A stretch of 64,000 nucleotides of DNA, taken from the NCBI RefSeq assembly GCF_051652165.1, contig NZ_JBOFTR010000016.1, forward strand, positions 248,001-312,000, written 5' to 3'. The stretch comes from Plesiomonas sp051652165. GTDB taxonomy: Bacteria > Pseudomonadota > Gammaproteobacteria > Enterobacterales > CAMTGL01. The position numbers were made by a program, and so were the translations under genes. Of the stretch, positions 36,762 to 45,360 are shown one piece after another (the stretch's first letter is position 1; each line of letters starts with the position of its first letter). The notes below the pieces were generated by a model that was given only the letters and a program-made list of their open reading frames with translations, ran no database searches and was not told the origin of the DNA.

Positions 36762-37637
36762 ATGACGAATACTTATCAAATAAGAAATATTATTATAAGC
36801 TCAGATAAGACGTTATTATTAGACACAGAGTCAAATAGAGAGTTTAAAATAGGGAAGCATGATTACATGACACTGCTCGAATTAGCCCGTAATGCAGGTC
36901 ATGTATTATCAAAAGAGCATTTATTAGAGAAATGTTGGCCAGGAAAAATAGTGGCTGAAAGTTCTATTACTCAAGCTATCAGTAATATTAGATCATTAAT
37001 TGGTGATAACGGAAAAGAGCAAAAATGGCTTAAAACCATTTCAAAAACAGGTTATAGGCTTGAATCTGATGTCGTAACACCACTCTATCTTGATATGAAA
37101 AAAACAATACCATTTCATGAAATTGCCTTAAAATACTCAGCAGCAAACGGTATTCCATCATCTACACAAAACACACAAAACGATAATAATATCGCAGTTG
37201 ATATCCCTATGTATGCTACACAGAGTAGCATCAAATCACAGGCTCATCATGACAAATATAAAACAACACTATTACAATTGCTATTTAGCCTGCTCGTTGT
37301 ATTCGTGCTCTTTATTATTACTATTCACTACAATTCAACAATACAAAAAAAACAAAATAGAACCCTGCCAGAGATCTACTCTGACAATATATTAATGATA
37401 TCTTCAGACAAACCGAATCTAACATCAGATTTAAGACGAATTATTCAAGACAAAATTAAAATAACAAAACAAAAACCAAGCTCAATCAGTATATTGATGA
37501 TGGATAATCACCTCTCTTTTTTTATCGTAGAAAATGATGAACTGATACATAATCAGAGAGTTTTCATTAATGAACGATCTAAAAAAGAAGATATTAATAA
37601 AATCATTAAAGAAATAATTAACAAAGTATTAATATGA
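36762..37637 (+). CDS. ToxR/CadC-type transmembrane transcriptional regulator
   Basis: 291 residues. An OmpR-type winged helix at about 5-105 (LLDTESNREFKIGKHDYMTL, ISNIRSLIGDNG, KTISKTGYRLESD), a flexible linker, one transmembrane helix at 169-190, and a periplasmic tail of about 100 residues with no cysteine and no recognisable sensor fold. Such proteins bind DNA from the membrane and sense periplasmic signals. Composition is more AT-rich than the core genes around it, which suggests acquisition or relaxed codon use. No obvious target operon is adjacent; the tRNA operon follows on the other strand. Confidence 0.83.
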   Translation: MTNTYQIRNIIISSDKTLLLDTESNREFKIGKHDYMTLLELARNAGHVLSKEHLLEKCWPGKIVAESSITQAISNIRSLIGDNGKEQKWLKTISKTGYRLESDVVTPLYLDMKKTIPFHEIALKYSAANGIPSSTQNTQNDNNIAVDIPMYATQSSIKSQAHHDKYKTTLLQLLFSLLVVFVLFIITIHYNSTIQKKQNRTLPEIYSDNILMISSDKPNLTSDLRRIIQDKIKITKQKPSSISILMMDNHLSFFIVENDELIHNQRVFINERSKKEDINKIIKEIINKVLI

Positions 37638-37753
37638 AAAGGCTGAAACAGTAAAAATCATCGCAATAAAGGAAAAAATAAAATAATAATGATACGGGAA
37701 TAAAAAAAGATAAATAGATGATTGGAAAAATAGATAACACGAGGACAAAAGAA

Positions 37754-37830
37754 TGGGGTGGCTGATGGGGCTCGAACCCACGACAACTGGAATCACAATC
37801 CAGGACTCTACCAACTGAGCTACAGCCACC
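37754..37830 (-). tRNA. tRNA-His (anticodon GTG)
   Basis: 77 nt with the extra 5' G typical of tRNA-His, GGTGGCT acceptor, anticodon GTG in GGATTGTGATTCC and encoded CCA. Last gene of the three-tRNA operon. Confidence 0.97.
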
Positions 37831-37885
37831 ATAGAGATTTTAGCTAATTTTATCATATCAATATAATATATTGATATATATTCAA

Positions 37886-37962
<77 letters not shown>

Positions 37963-37978
37963 ACTCACTATTGAATAG

Positions 37979-38055
37979 TGGTCGGTGAGAGAGGATTCGA
38001 ACCTCCGACCCACTGGTCCCAAACCAGTTGCGCTACCGGGCTGCGCTACTCACCG
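37979..38055 (-). tRNA. tRNA-Pro (anticodon TGG)
   Basis: 77 nt including CCA; CGGTGAG/CTCACCG acceptor, CTGGT/ACCAG anticodon stem with TGG. Closely matches E. coli proM. First gene of the Pro-Arg-His operon, comparable to E. coli argX-hisR-leuT-proM. Confidence 0.97.
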
Positions 38056-38102
38056 ACTAATGTCATTGCTCTGTATCGAACACCTGACTTAATAGGATTT
38101 GA

Positions 38103-38130
38103 ATTATACTGAGATGGGCTGATGAGTCAA
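38103..38130 (-). promoter_or_regulatory. Promoter of the tRNA-Pro-Arg-His operon
   Basis: Minus-strand TTGACT -35 and TATAAT -10 boxes with 16-bp spacing, about 48 bp upstream of the tRNA-Pro 5' end. Confidence 0.75.
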
Positions 38131-38294
38131 AATGTTTTTAGCATCAAGGGGTTCAAACGCTCAAAATCACAGCAATTCTGTTACTTTTCATTCGTTACTT
38201 TTCCCGCCACTTTTCCTGCATGATGTCTACTGACACTCTTAGTTGTTTCTGACACAATATGCATTCTGAAAATTAGTAAGGGATCGTGTGTCTA

Positions 38295-39149
38295 ATGACT
38301 GCAATGATTATTGACGGGAAAACGATTGCGCAGCAAGTTCGCACAACAGTCGCGCAACGAGTACAACAACGCATCGCGCAAGGAAAACGCGCTCCCGGCC
38401 TAGCGGTTGTGCTAGTAGGGCAAGATCCCGCCTCACAAATCTATGTGGGTTCAAAGCGTAAAGCCTGTGAAGAGGTTGGCTTTATATCTCAATCATATGA
38501 TTTGCCCATAGAAACAACGCAAGATTATCTGCTTGATTTAATTGACACTCTCAATCAAGCACCTGATATTGATGGTATTTTAGTTCAGCTACCATTACCT
38601 GAGCATATTGATACCACCCAAATTATTGAACGAATTCACCCGAATAAAGATGTTGATGGTTTTCACCCTTATACAATAGGCCGTCTGTGCCAACGTATTC
38701 CAACCTTACGCCCTTGTACCCCTGGGGGGATCATGACGTTGATTGAGCAGTGCGGAATTGATACTTACGGGATGGAAGCGGTCGTGGTTGGTGCATCAAA
38801 TATTGTTGGCCGCCCGATGTCACTTGAATTATTGCTTGCTGGATGCACCGTCACCACAACCCATCGCTTTACACGCGATCTAGAAAGCCATGTGCGCCGT
38901 GCTGACTTGCTGGTTGTTGCTGTCGGTAAACCGCATTTTATTCCCGGTGATTGGATTAAACCGGGTGCAGTAGTCATTGATGTTGGTATTAACCGCCAAG
39001 CGAATGGAAAAGTTGTCGGTGATGTCGATTTTGCAACAGCAAAAGAGAATGCGGCTTGGATCACACCCGTTCCGGGTGGTGTAGGGCCGATGACAGTCGC
39101 GACCTTGATGCAAAATACATTACTAGCATGTGAAAAATATCACGATTAA
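38295..39149 (+). CDS. folD: Bifunctional methylenetetrahydrofolate dehydrogenase/cyclohydrolase FolD
   Basis: 284 residues. Interconverts methylene-, methenyl- and formyl-tetrahydrofolate in the cytosol, supplying one-carbon units to purine synthesis. Signature segments: VGQDPASQIYVGSKRKACEE with the active-site Lys, the ILVQLPLPEH motif and PGGVGPMTVATLMQNT. The ATG at 38295 matches the family N-terminus (TAMIIDGKTIAQQVR); an in-frame GTG at 38286 is an alternative. It precedes the channel gene by about 120 bp. Confidence 0.96.
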   Translation: MTAMIIDGKTIAQQVRTTVAQRVQQRIAQGKRAPGLAVVLVGQDPASQIYVGSKRKACEEVGFISQSYDLPIETTQDYLLDLIDTLNQAPDIDGILVQLPLPEHIDTTQIIERIHPNKDVDGFHPYTIGRLCQRIPTLRPCTPGGIMTLIEQCGIDTYGMEAVVVGASNIVGRPMSLELLLAGCTVTTTHRFTRDLESHVRRADLLVVAVGKPHFIPGDWIKPGAVVIDVGINRQANGKVVGDVDFATAKENAAWITPVPGGVGPMTVATLMQNTLLACEKYHD

Positions 39150-39271
39150 TCACTCTTTTTTGTCTGTATTTAGCAGTTAGTGCGGGTTAATTTGCATTAG
39201 CCCGCCGTTTCCGGCATCAAGTAGCTTGTATTTTATTGATAACACACAAGCAACCTGTATGAGCTACTTTT

Positions 39272-40144
39272 ATGCCTGATAACTCATCTTTGCAACATCC
39301 CCCCTCTTCACCCCATTGCCAACATTTAACACCGAAAAAATATCGCCATCGCTTATATAACATCTTATTTAATACGCAGCATCGCTCTGGCCGTATCGTC
39401 GAGTTAGCTCTGTTATTTTCAGTTCTCTTAAGTGTTGCGGTACTGATTATTGGTTCCACACTGACGCAACAATCGTATTGGTACACATGGTTTATCTGGT
39501 GTGAAATCGGATTTAGTATCATTTTTAGTTTAGAGTATCTTTTACGGCTCTATTGTTCACCTAAACCCCTACGCTATGCTGGCAGTTTTTATGGTATTGT
39601 CGATCTGTTATCTATTCTTCCGGTTTATCTCTCTTTGCTATTTCCAGGCTTAGAGTACACCTTAATGTTGCGTCTGCTGCGCATGTTTCGGCTATTTCGT
39701 ATTCTCAAACTTGTTCGTTATATGTCAGAGGCCAATCTGCTTTGGCGTTGTCTGATACAAACCCACCGTAAAGTGCTGGTCTTTTTTGGTGCGGTCGGGC
39801 TGATGGTTTGTCTGTTTGGCAGCATAATGTTTGTTGTGGAAGGGCCGCAAAATGGCTTTACCAGTATTCCAATGGGGATCTACTGGGCCATTGTTACGCT
39901 AACAACGGTAGGATATGGTGATCTTGTGCCGCATACACCACTGGGTCGGGTCATCGCCTCATTAGTGATATTAATTGGTTATTCGATTATTGCTGTTCCA
40001 ACAGGCATTCTCACTGCACAACTCACGGAAGAGTTACAGAAAAACAAAGACAGGTTACGCTGTGATCACTGCCACCGAACTGGGCATGATGCTGATGCGC
40101 TACACTGCAAATTTTGCGGTGCTGCTCTTCCTAAAAAAAGATAA
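39272..40144 (+). CDS. Voltage-gated-type potassium channel with C-terminal zinc ribbon
   Basis: 290 residues. Six-helix Kv architecture: S1-S3 between about 41 and 125, arginine-rich S4 at about 130-150 (RLLRMFRLFRILKLVRY), pore helix and selectivity filter TTVGYGD at 211-217, S6 to about 250. After S6 a short tail contains a treble-clef-like zinc ribbon with CxxC pairs at Cys264/Cys267 and Cys279/Cys282. The channel passes K+ across the inner membrane; the zinc ribbon is a likely gating or assembly element. The N-terminus (about 35 residues) is cytoplasmic, basic and His-rich. Confidence 0.9.
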   Translation: MPDNSSLQHPPSSPHCQHLTPKKYRHRLYNILFNTQHRSGRIVELALLFSVLLSVAVLIIGSTLTQQSYWYTWFIWCEIGFSIIFSLEYLLRLYCSPKPLRYAGSFYGIVDLLSILPVYLSLLFPGLEYTLMLRLLRMFRLFRILKLVRYMSEANLLWRCLIQTHRKVLVFFGAVGLMVCLFGSIMFVVEGPQNGFTSIPMGIYWAIVTLTTVGYGDLVPHTPLGRVIASLVILIGYSIIAVPTGILTAQLTEELQKNKDRLRCDHCHRTGHDADALHCKFCGAALPKKR

Positions 40145-40171
40145 AAAATCAGCGGGAGTCTTACTCCCGCT
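40143..40171 (-). terminator. Terminator of cysS
   Basis: AGCGGGAGT/ACTCCCGCT stem followed by six T residues on the minus strand; also lies just after the channel gene stop on plus. Confidence 0.8.
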
Positions 40172-40223
40172 TATCTATAGCTGTAGAAATAATAAAAATT
40201 TGTCTCGCAATAAGCGATAACAG

Positions 40224-41612
40224 TTACGCTCTGCGCCAGGTTGTGCCTTGCGCACCATCTTCCAGTACGATGCCCATTTCAGTCAGGCGGTTACGTGCGG
40301 CATCAGCCGCAGACCAGTCTTTACTTGCCCGAGCATCATTGCGCTGCTTAATCAACGCTTCAATTTCAGCGACTTCATTACCGTTATCGGCTTGAGTATT
40401 ACCTTGCAAAAACAGTTCTGAATCTTGCTGTAACAGGCCAAGAACATCACCAAGTTGACGCAATTCCGCAGCCAATGCACTGGCTGCTGCCATATCGGTT
40501 GTTTTTAGGCGATTAATATCACGCGCCATATCAAAGAGTACTGAATACGCTTCTGGTGTATTAAAATCATCATCCATGGCAGCGCGGAAGCGGGCCACAA
40601 AAACCTCTCCGCCAGCCGGTAATGCTGCATTATCCACACCGCGTAATGCGGTATATAAACGCTCAAGTGCCGTACGTGCCTGATTTAAGTTCTCTTCACT
40701 GTAATTTAACTGGCTACGATAGTGGCCTGACATCAGGAAATAGCGCACGCTTTCTGCATCATAATGTTGTAATACATCACGAATGGTAAAGAAGTTGCCG
40801 AGTGATTTTGACATTTTTTCACGATCAATCATCACCATACCGGAATGCATCCAGTAATTGACGTAAGGGGTATCATGCGCACAGCAAGACTGTGCAATCT
40901 CATTTTCATGGTGCGGGAACATTAAATCTGAACCACCGCCATGAATATCAAAATGCTCACCGAGTTGTTTGCTGTTCATCGCTGAACATTCAATATGCCA
41001 GCCCGGACGACCTGCGCCCCACGGTGATTGCCAAGTAGGTTCGCCTGGTTTAGACATTTTCCAAAGCACAAAATCAACCGGATTCCGTTTAGCTTCCTCA
41101 ATATCAACACGCGCACCGGCTTGTAATTGCTCAACATCTTGACGAGATAGCTTTCCGTAATCATGGAAAGTATCCACGGAGAACATCACATCACCATTAC
41201 TGGCAACGTAAGCATGGCCACGATCAAGCAGGCGTTGCACCAGCTCAATAATTTCAGTGATGTGCTGAGTCGCTCGCGGTTCAAGATCTGGGCGCTTCAT
41301 ATTCAAGGCATCAAAGTCAGCGTGCATTTCACCGATTAAACGTTCAGTGAGCTGATCACAGGTCTCACCGTTTTCAGCCGCACGTTTGATAATTTTGTCA
41401 TCAACATCAGTGATATTGCGGACAAATGTCAGATCATAGCCTAGATAACGCAAATAGCGCGTGACAACATCAAAGGCAACAAAGGTACGACCATGACCGA
41501 TATGACATAAATCATAAATGGTTACTCCACAGACATACATGCCAACCTTTCCTGCATGAATAGGTTTAAATTCTTCTTTTTGTCTTGTCAGCGTGTTGTA
41601 AATCTTCAGCAT
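40224..41612 (-). CDS. cysS: Cysteinyl-tRNA synthetase
   Basis: 462 residues (E. coli 461). Class I synthetase: HIGH-type motif HIGHGRTF near residue 39, KMSKSLGNFF, and zinc-binding cysteines including VCGVT, CSAMN and the HHENEIAQS region. Charges tRNA-Cys. The ATG at 41612 matches the conserved start MLKIYNTLTRQKE; a 26-residue upstream reading is noncoding. Divergent from ppiB, as in E. coli. Confidence 0.97.
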   Translation of the reverse strand: MLKIYNTLTRQKEEFKPIHAGKVGMYVCGVTIYDLCHIGHGRTFVAFDVVTRYLRYLGYDLTFVRNITDVDDKIIKRAAENGETCDQLTERLIGEMHADFDALNMKRPDLEPRATQHITEIIELVQRLLDRGHAYVASNGDVMFSVDTFHDYGKLSRQDVEQLQAGARVDIEEAKRNPVDFVLWKMSKPGEPTWQSPWGAGRPGWHIECSAMNSKQLGEHFDIHGGGSDLMFPHHENEIAQSCCAHDTPYVNYWMHSGMVMIDREKMSKSLGNFFTIRDVLQHYDAESVRYFLMSGHYRSQLNYSEENLNQARTALERLYTALRGVDNAALPAGGEVFVARFRAAMDDDFNTPEAYSVLFDMARDINRLKTTDMAAASALAAELRQLGDVLGLLQQDSELFLQGNTQADNGNEVAEIEALIKQRNDARASKDWSAADAARNRLTEMGIVLEDGAQGTTWRRA

Positions 41613-41911
41613 CGTGTAGTACCAAGTTAGCCTGTAGAATGATAACCAAAACTGATAATCAGAAGCGGATATTGAACCGATAAAATGCAACTAATGCAAG
41701 TGTACCTAGGGGAAATCACCGTTCATCGGTACATATAGACAATAATTTCCCCGTAATTGATTGCGCTTTCATTTGCCCAAACAGCCGCTTTCGGTACAAT
41801 CAGCGCCTAAGCTGAGCCTTTGTTCCGGCATCAGGTACAGTATTTAACCCGTTACGCGTAAAGGCTTGCCTTTTATGCTGTTACACTTTTACCTACTTTA
41901 GGATGGTTTTC
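41613..41911. other. cysS-ppiB divergent promoter region
   Basis: 299 bp; holds both promoters. No conserved operator was recognised. Confidence 0.4.
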
Positions 41912-42406
41912 ATGATCACACTACACACAAACTACGGTGATATCGTTTTACAACTAAATCATGAGCAAGCTCCGATCACAGCGAAGAACTTCGAAGACTA
42001 TTGCCGTGAAGGTTTTTATAACAACACGATTTTCCACCGTGTGATTGATGGTTTTATGGTGCAAGGTGGCGGTATGGAGCCTGGCATGAATGAAAAAACC
42101 ACCAAAGCCAGCATCAAAAACGAAGCTAACAATGGCTTAAAGAATAAGCGTGGTACTGTTGCAATGGCGCGGACTATGGATCCGCACTCTGCTTCTTCCC
42201 AGTTCTTCATCAACGTTGCTGATAACGATTTTTTGAATTTCCGTTCAGAGAGCCGTGATGGTTGGGGTTATTGTGTGTTTGCAGAAGTGGTTGAAGGTAT
42301 GGATGTGGTTGATAAAATCAAAAACGTTTCTACCGGTACGTTTGGTTATCACCAAGATGTACCACGTGATGAAGTACTGATCAATAGCGTGACAGTGAGC
42401 GAATAA
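41912..42406 (+). CDS. ppiB: Peptidyl-prolyl cis-trans isomerase B (cyclophilin)
   Basis: 164 residues, the E. coli PpiB length. Cytoplasmic cyclophilin; FHRVIDGFMVQGG (catalytic Arg), SSQFFINV and the NFRSESRDGWGYCVFAEVV segment are present. AGGA lies 9 bp before the ATG at 41912; the earlier ATG at 41903 overlaps that ribosome-binding site. Confidence 0.96.
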   Translation: MITLHTNYGDIVLQLNHEQAPITAKNFEDYCREGFYNNTIFHRVIDGFMVQGGGMEPGMNEKTTKASIKNEANNGLKNKRGTVAMARTMDPHSASSQFFINVADNDFLNFRSESRDGWGYCVFAEVVEGMDVVDKIKNVSTGTFGYHQDVPRDEVLINSVTVSE

Positions 42407-42517
42407 GCCATTAAATATCGGCTACAACGCTCAGTAATCCCTTTCATGTAACGTCATCACAATAATCAGTATCACTGCATTTATTAATGTATCGTGCTGT
42501 AGGGTTACTCTGAATAT

Positions 42518-42550
42518 AAAGGGATGTTTATCATCCCTTTCTTTATTCTG
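42518..42550 (+). terminator. Terminator of ppiB
   Basis: AAAGGGATG/CATCCCTTT perfect stem followed by a T-rich tail. Confidence 0.75.
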
Positions 42551-42610
42551 ATATTTATCATGCTATTTTATTGCTTTGTCTTTTGTTGTTAACCGCAGGG
42601 GAATCTATTT

Positions 42611-43378
42611 ATCGTACCGACAACGCTCTTTATTGCTGATCTCCACTTAAGTGAAGATCAACCAGACATTACGGCCTGTTTTCTTGCTTTTTTACAACAG
42701 CAAGCTCCTATGGCTGACGCACTGTATATTCTTGGCGATCTCTTCGAGTATTGGATTGGTGATGATGATAATACAGAGCTACAACACACTGTAGCTGACG
42801 CATTATTGCGTTTGCATCAGCAAGGCACGCCTTGTTATTTTATCCACGGAAATAGAGATTTTTTGCTCGGAAAACGTTTTGCTCGTCAATCAGGAATGAT
42901 ACTGTTACCTTCTGAATATGTGGTTGATCTGTATGGTATACCAACACTCATTATGCATGGTGATACACTTTGCAGTGATGATATTGCCTACCAGAAATAT
43001 CGGCAACGTGTGCATCAGCCATGGTTACAACAACTGTTTCGTTGGCTTCCTCTGTGCTGGCGACGCAATATTGGTGCTCGTTTGCGCAATAAAAGCACAG
43101 CACATAATCAGCAAAAAAGCCAACATATTATGGATGTTAATACTGATACGGTTATCACCGTGATGCAGCAGCACCATATCCAACGGCTTATTCATGGGCA
43201 TACTCACCGGCCTGCTATTCATGCTGTGCAACTGCGTGAGTCAACCTCACAACAACAGTTATCAGGAGAGCGTATCGTACTCGGTGATTGGTATCACCAA
43301 GGATCTGTTTTACATATCAGCCCTGAAGGGGTATGTATGAAAACGTTATCGTTTCACGATTCTTATGCTCATAATTAA
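42611..43378 (+). CDS. lpxH: UDP-2,3-diacylglucosamine diphosphatase LpxH, apparent ATC start
   Basis: 255 residues if begun at the ATC codon at 42611. Lipid A pathway enzyme: calcineurin-like phosphoesterase releasing UMP to give lipid X. Metal motifs: LFIADLHLSE (D-x-H), ILGDLFEYWIGD, FIHGNRDFLLG, MHGDT and IHGHTHRP. In the 6 codons between an in-frame TAA (42590-42592) and ATC, and in the codons before TLFIADLHL, no ATG, GTG or TTG exists. AGGGGA sits 8 bp before ATC, an ideal Shine-Dalgarno spacing. The internal ATG at 42710 would delete the D-x-H motif and cannot give an active enzyme. Confidence 0.88.
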   Translation: MVPTTLFIADLHLSEDQPDITACFLAFLQQQAPMADALYILGDLFEYWIGDDDNTELQHTVADALLRLHQQGTPCYFIHGNRDFLLGKRFARQSGMILLPSEYVVDLYGIPTLIMHGDTLCSDDIAYQKYRQRVHQPWLQQLFRWLPLCWRRNIGARLRNKSTAHNQQKSQHIMDVNTDTVITVMQQHHIQRLIHGHTHRPAIHAVQLRESTSQQQLSGERIVLGDWYHQGSVLHISPEGVCMKTLSFHDSYAHN

Positions 43379-43492
43379 ATGTTGGGCAGACCAATGCCCA
43401 ACATATTCTCAAAAGAGGATATAACGATATAATTGAGTATAATCATGTCATTACATGTTGTATAAGCCTACTATTTGCTTTTTCTTTTGTGA

Positions 43493-44635
43493 TTACTCAC
43501 TTGCGGGCAGTTGTACATGTAATCGCTGTTTTTGAGCTGGCAGCGCATAACTTTGCATCACTCTTTCGCGTAGCTCTACGGGTACAGCTTGCATCCGTTC
43601 ATTGAACTCACGCTGTTTTTGCTCACTGATCCCTTCAGTGATCCCTGCTGCTAAAAGGTTTGATGGAAACAGATGATACTGCTCAGTGATATGTTGATCG
43701 ACCCATTCTGCTAAGACTTCTGCCGATGCTACACTCTCTTGCATTACAGGCCCAAATGCGACATGCACCCGCCCTTTATAGCCCACAATGCCTTTGACGA
43801 TACTGTCGAGATCTTCAAACTCTGATTTTACATACGTTTCACCGCGGGCTTTTTGAGCTAATTCCGCAGCCTTTTGCACTTCACCGGCATCATACTCGTA
43901 GGAGATGGCAACAGGTACAATATTGAGTGACGCAAAATATGTGGCCATCTCAATTTTTTGTTTTTTACCGTGCATGTAAAACATTTTTAAAATTGCTGGA
44001 TCAGTTTGATCATTACCGTCTTTTGCTCGCCCTTCTTTTTGTGCTATCCAGATAGACTGATTCTCATCGAGTGAATGGCGAATATAAGCGGAAAGCTCAC
44101 TGAAAGCGGCCATCATTTCACGTACACCTTTCGCCGAGCGTTTTACAATAAAACTTTTGTTCAACCGCATAATGTCTGAGGCATACTGTTTTCGCAATAA
44201 GTTATCACCAATCGCAATTCTGACCGTATCACGACCGTGATGGAATAACCCCCAATTAACAAGTGCAGGATCCATTGCAATATCACGATGATTCGAAATA
44301 AACAAATACGCTTTGTTAGCATCAAGATGCTCTAATCCACTGTAAGTTACACCGTCTGTTGTCGTATTGATCATGCGCTGCATGTAACTTTCAACCTGCT
44401 CTTGAAAAGCCCGTACCGAACGAATATTACTCACACGTTGCTGTAAAAAATAACGCACAGCCGGTTTTAAAAGCCACCCACACCAGCGTGTTATTTTAGG
44501 AAAACGAAACTGACAAATTGCGTTGATAAACTCATCATTATGCAAAATATTAGCTAATACGGTAGCCACTTCGCTGTCGTGATAAGGGCGGATATCGGCA
44601 AACTGTGCTGTACTCTCTTCGCTCATTCTCATCAT
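43493..44635 (-). CDS. PlsC-like glycerolipid acyltransferase family protein
   Basis: 380 residues. The acyltransferase HX4D-type motif appears as SNHRDIAMDPALV (around residue 114), followed by IAQKEGRAKD as the second acyltransferase motif. No clear transmembrane helix except a weak hydrophobic stretch near 47-66. The enzyme probably acylates a glycerophospholipid precursor or a related acceptor; the substrate is unproven, and it is longer than classic PlsC. Start ambiguous among 44635, 44632 and 44626. Divergent from purE. Confidence 0.75.
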   Translation of the reverse strand: MMRMSEESTAQFADIRPYHDSEVATVLANILHNDEFINAICQFRFPKITRWCGWLLKPAVRYFLQQRVSNIRSVRAFQEQVESYMQRMINTTTDGVTYSGLEHLDANKAYLFISNHRDIAMDPALVNWGLFHHGRDTVRIAIGDNLLRKQYASDIMRLNKSFIVKRSAKGVREMMAAFSELSAYIRHSLDENQSIWIAQKEGRAKDGNDQTDPAILKMFYMHGKKQKIEMATYFASLNIVPVAISYEYDAGEVQKAAELAQKARGETYVKSEFEDLDSIVKGIVGYKGRVHVAFGPVMQESVASAEVLAEWVDQHITEQYHLFPSNLLAAGITEGISEQKQREFNERMQAVPVELRERVMQSYALPAQKQRLHVQLPASE

Positions 44636-44736
44636 CTATAGTTATGATTACTCGGTGGGAGTTTATTATACGAGTTATCTTGTTAAAACCTAATCCTACC
44701 AATACAACAGTGTGTTAAATGTCTTATTTCTCAATG

Positions 44737-44752
44737 ACGCAAACGTTTCCCT
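44737..44752 (+). promoter_or_regulatory. PurR box upstream of purE
   Basis: ACGCAAACGTTTCCCT matches the 16-bp PurR consensus ANGCAANCGNTTNCNT at essentially every specified position; it lies 114 bp before the purE start. Confidence 0.8.
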
Positions 44753-44865
44753 AGAAGTGGTTTCATGTTATTATTGTTACCCGCAACGCAATATAGATAT
44801 GCATTTTAGCCAATAACGACTACCGCTATTCTCATTCCCATAGCCATTACAGGAGTTCACCCACT

Positions 44866-45360
44866 ATGCAACCTAAAGTCGCCGTTGTTATGGGTTCGAA
44901 AAGCGATTGGGCAACCATGCAAGCTGCCGCTGAGATCCTCACAACTCTAGAGATTCCTTTTCATACTGAGGTTATCTCAGCACACCGCACACCAGATAAG
45001 TTAATCAGCTTTGCAGATACGGCTGCCAAACAAGGTTTTCAGGTGATTATTGCTGGTGCTGGAGGGGCTGCACATCTACCTGGAATGTTAGCGGCTAAAA
45101 CACTATTGCCTGTATTAGGTGTGCCTGTAAAAAGTGCAGCTCTCAATGGTATGGATAGTCTGCTTTCTATTGTTCAGATGCCAAAGGGGATTCCGGTTGC
45201 TACCTTAGCAATTGGCGTGGCAGGTGCTGCTAATGCAGGCTTGTTAGCGGCACAAATTTTGTCATTACACGATGAAAATCTTCATCAACGTCTTAGTGTA
45301 TGGCGAAATACGCAAACCGAAGCGGTGCTAAATAACCCTGACCCGAGGGATCAGGCATGA
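44866..45360 (+). CDS. purE: N5-carboxyaminoimidazole ribonucleotide mutase
   Basis: 164 residues. Class I PurE of purine synthesis, moving the carboxyl group of N5-CAIR to give CAIR. Signature VVMGSKSDWATMQAAAEIL with the conserved MGSxSD and SAHRTPDK with catalytic His; AGAGGAAHLPGM is also present. The ATG has AGGAG upstream. Its stop overlaps the purK start by 4 bp (ATGA), giving a coupled purEK operon under a PurR box. Confidence 0.97.
   Translation: MQPKVAVVMGSKSDWATMQAAAEILTTLEIPFHTEVISAHRTPDKLISFADTAAKQGFQVIIAGAGGAAHLPGMLAAKTLLPVLGVPVKSAALNGMDSLLSIVQMPKGIPVATLAIGVAGAANAGLLAAQILSLHDENLHQRLSVWRNTQTEAVLNNPDPRDQA

Noticed and set aside
37629..37856. 75-residue minus-strand ORF
   Set aside because: It reads across tRNA-His and flanking AT-rich DNA; a shadow of the RNA gene.
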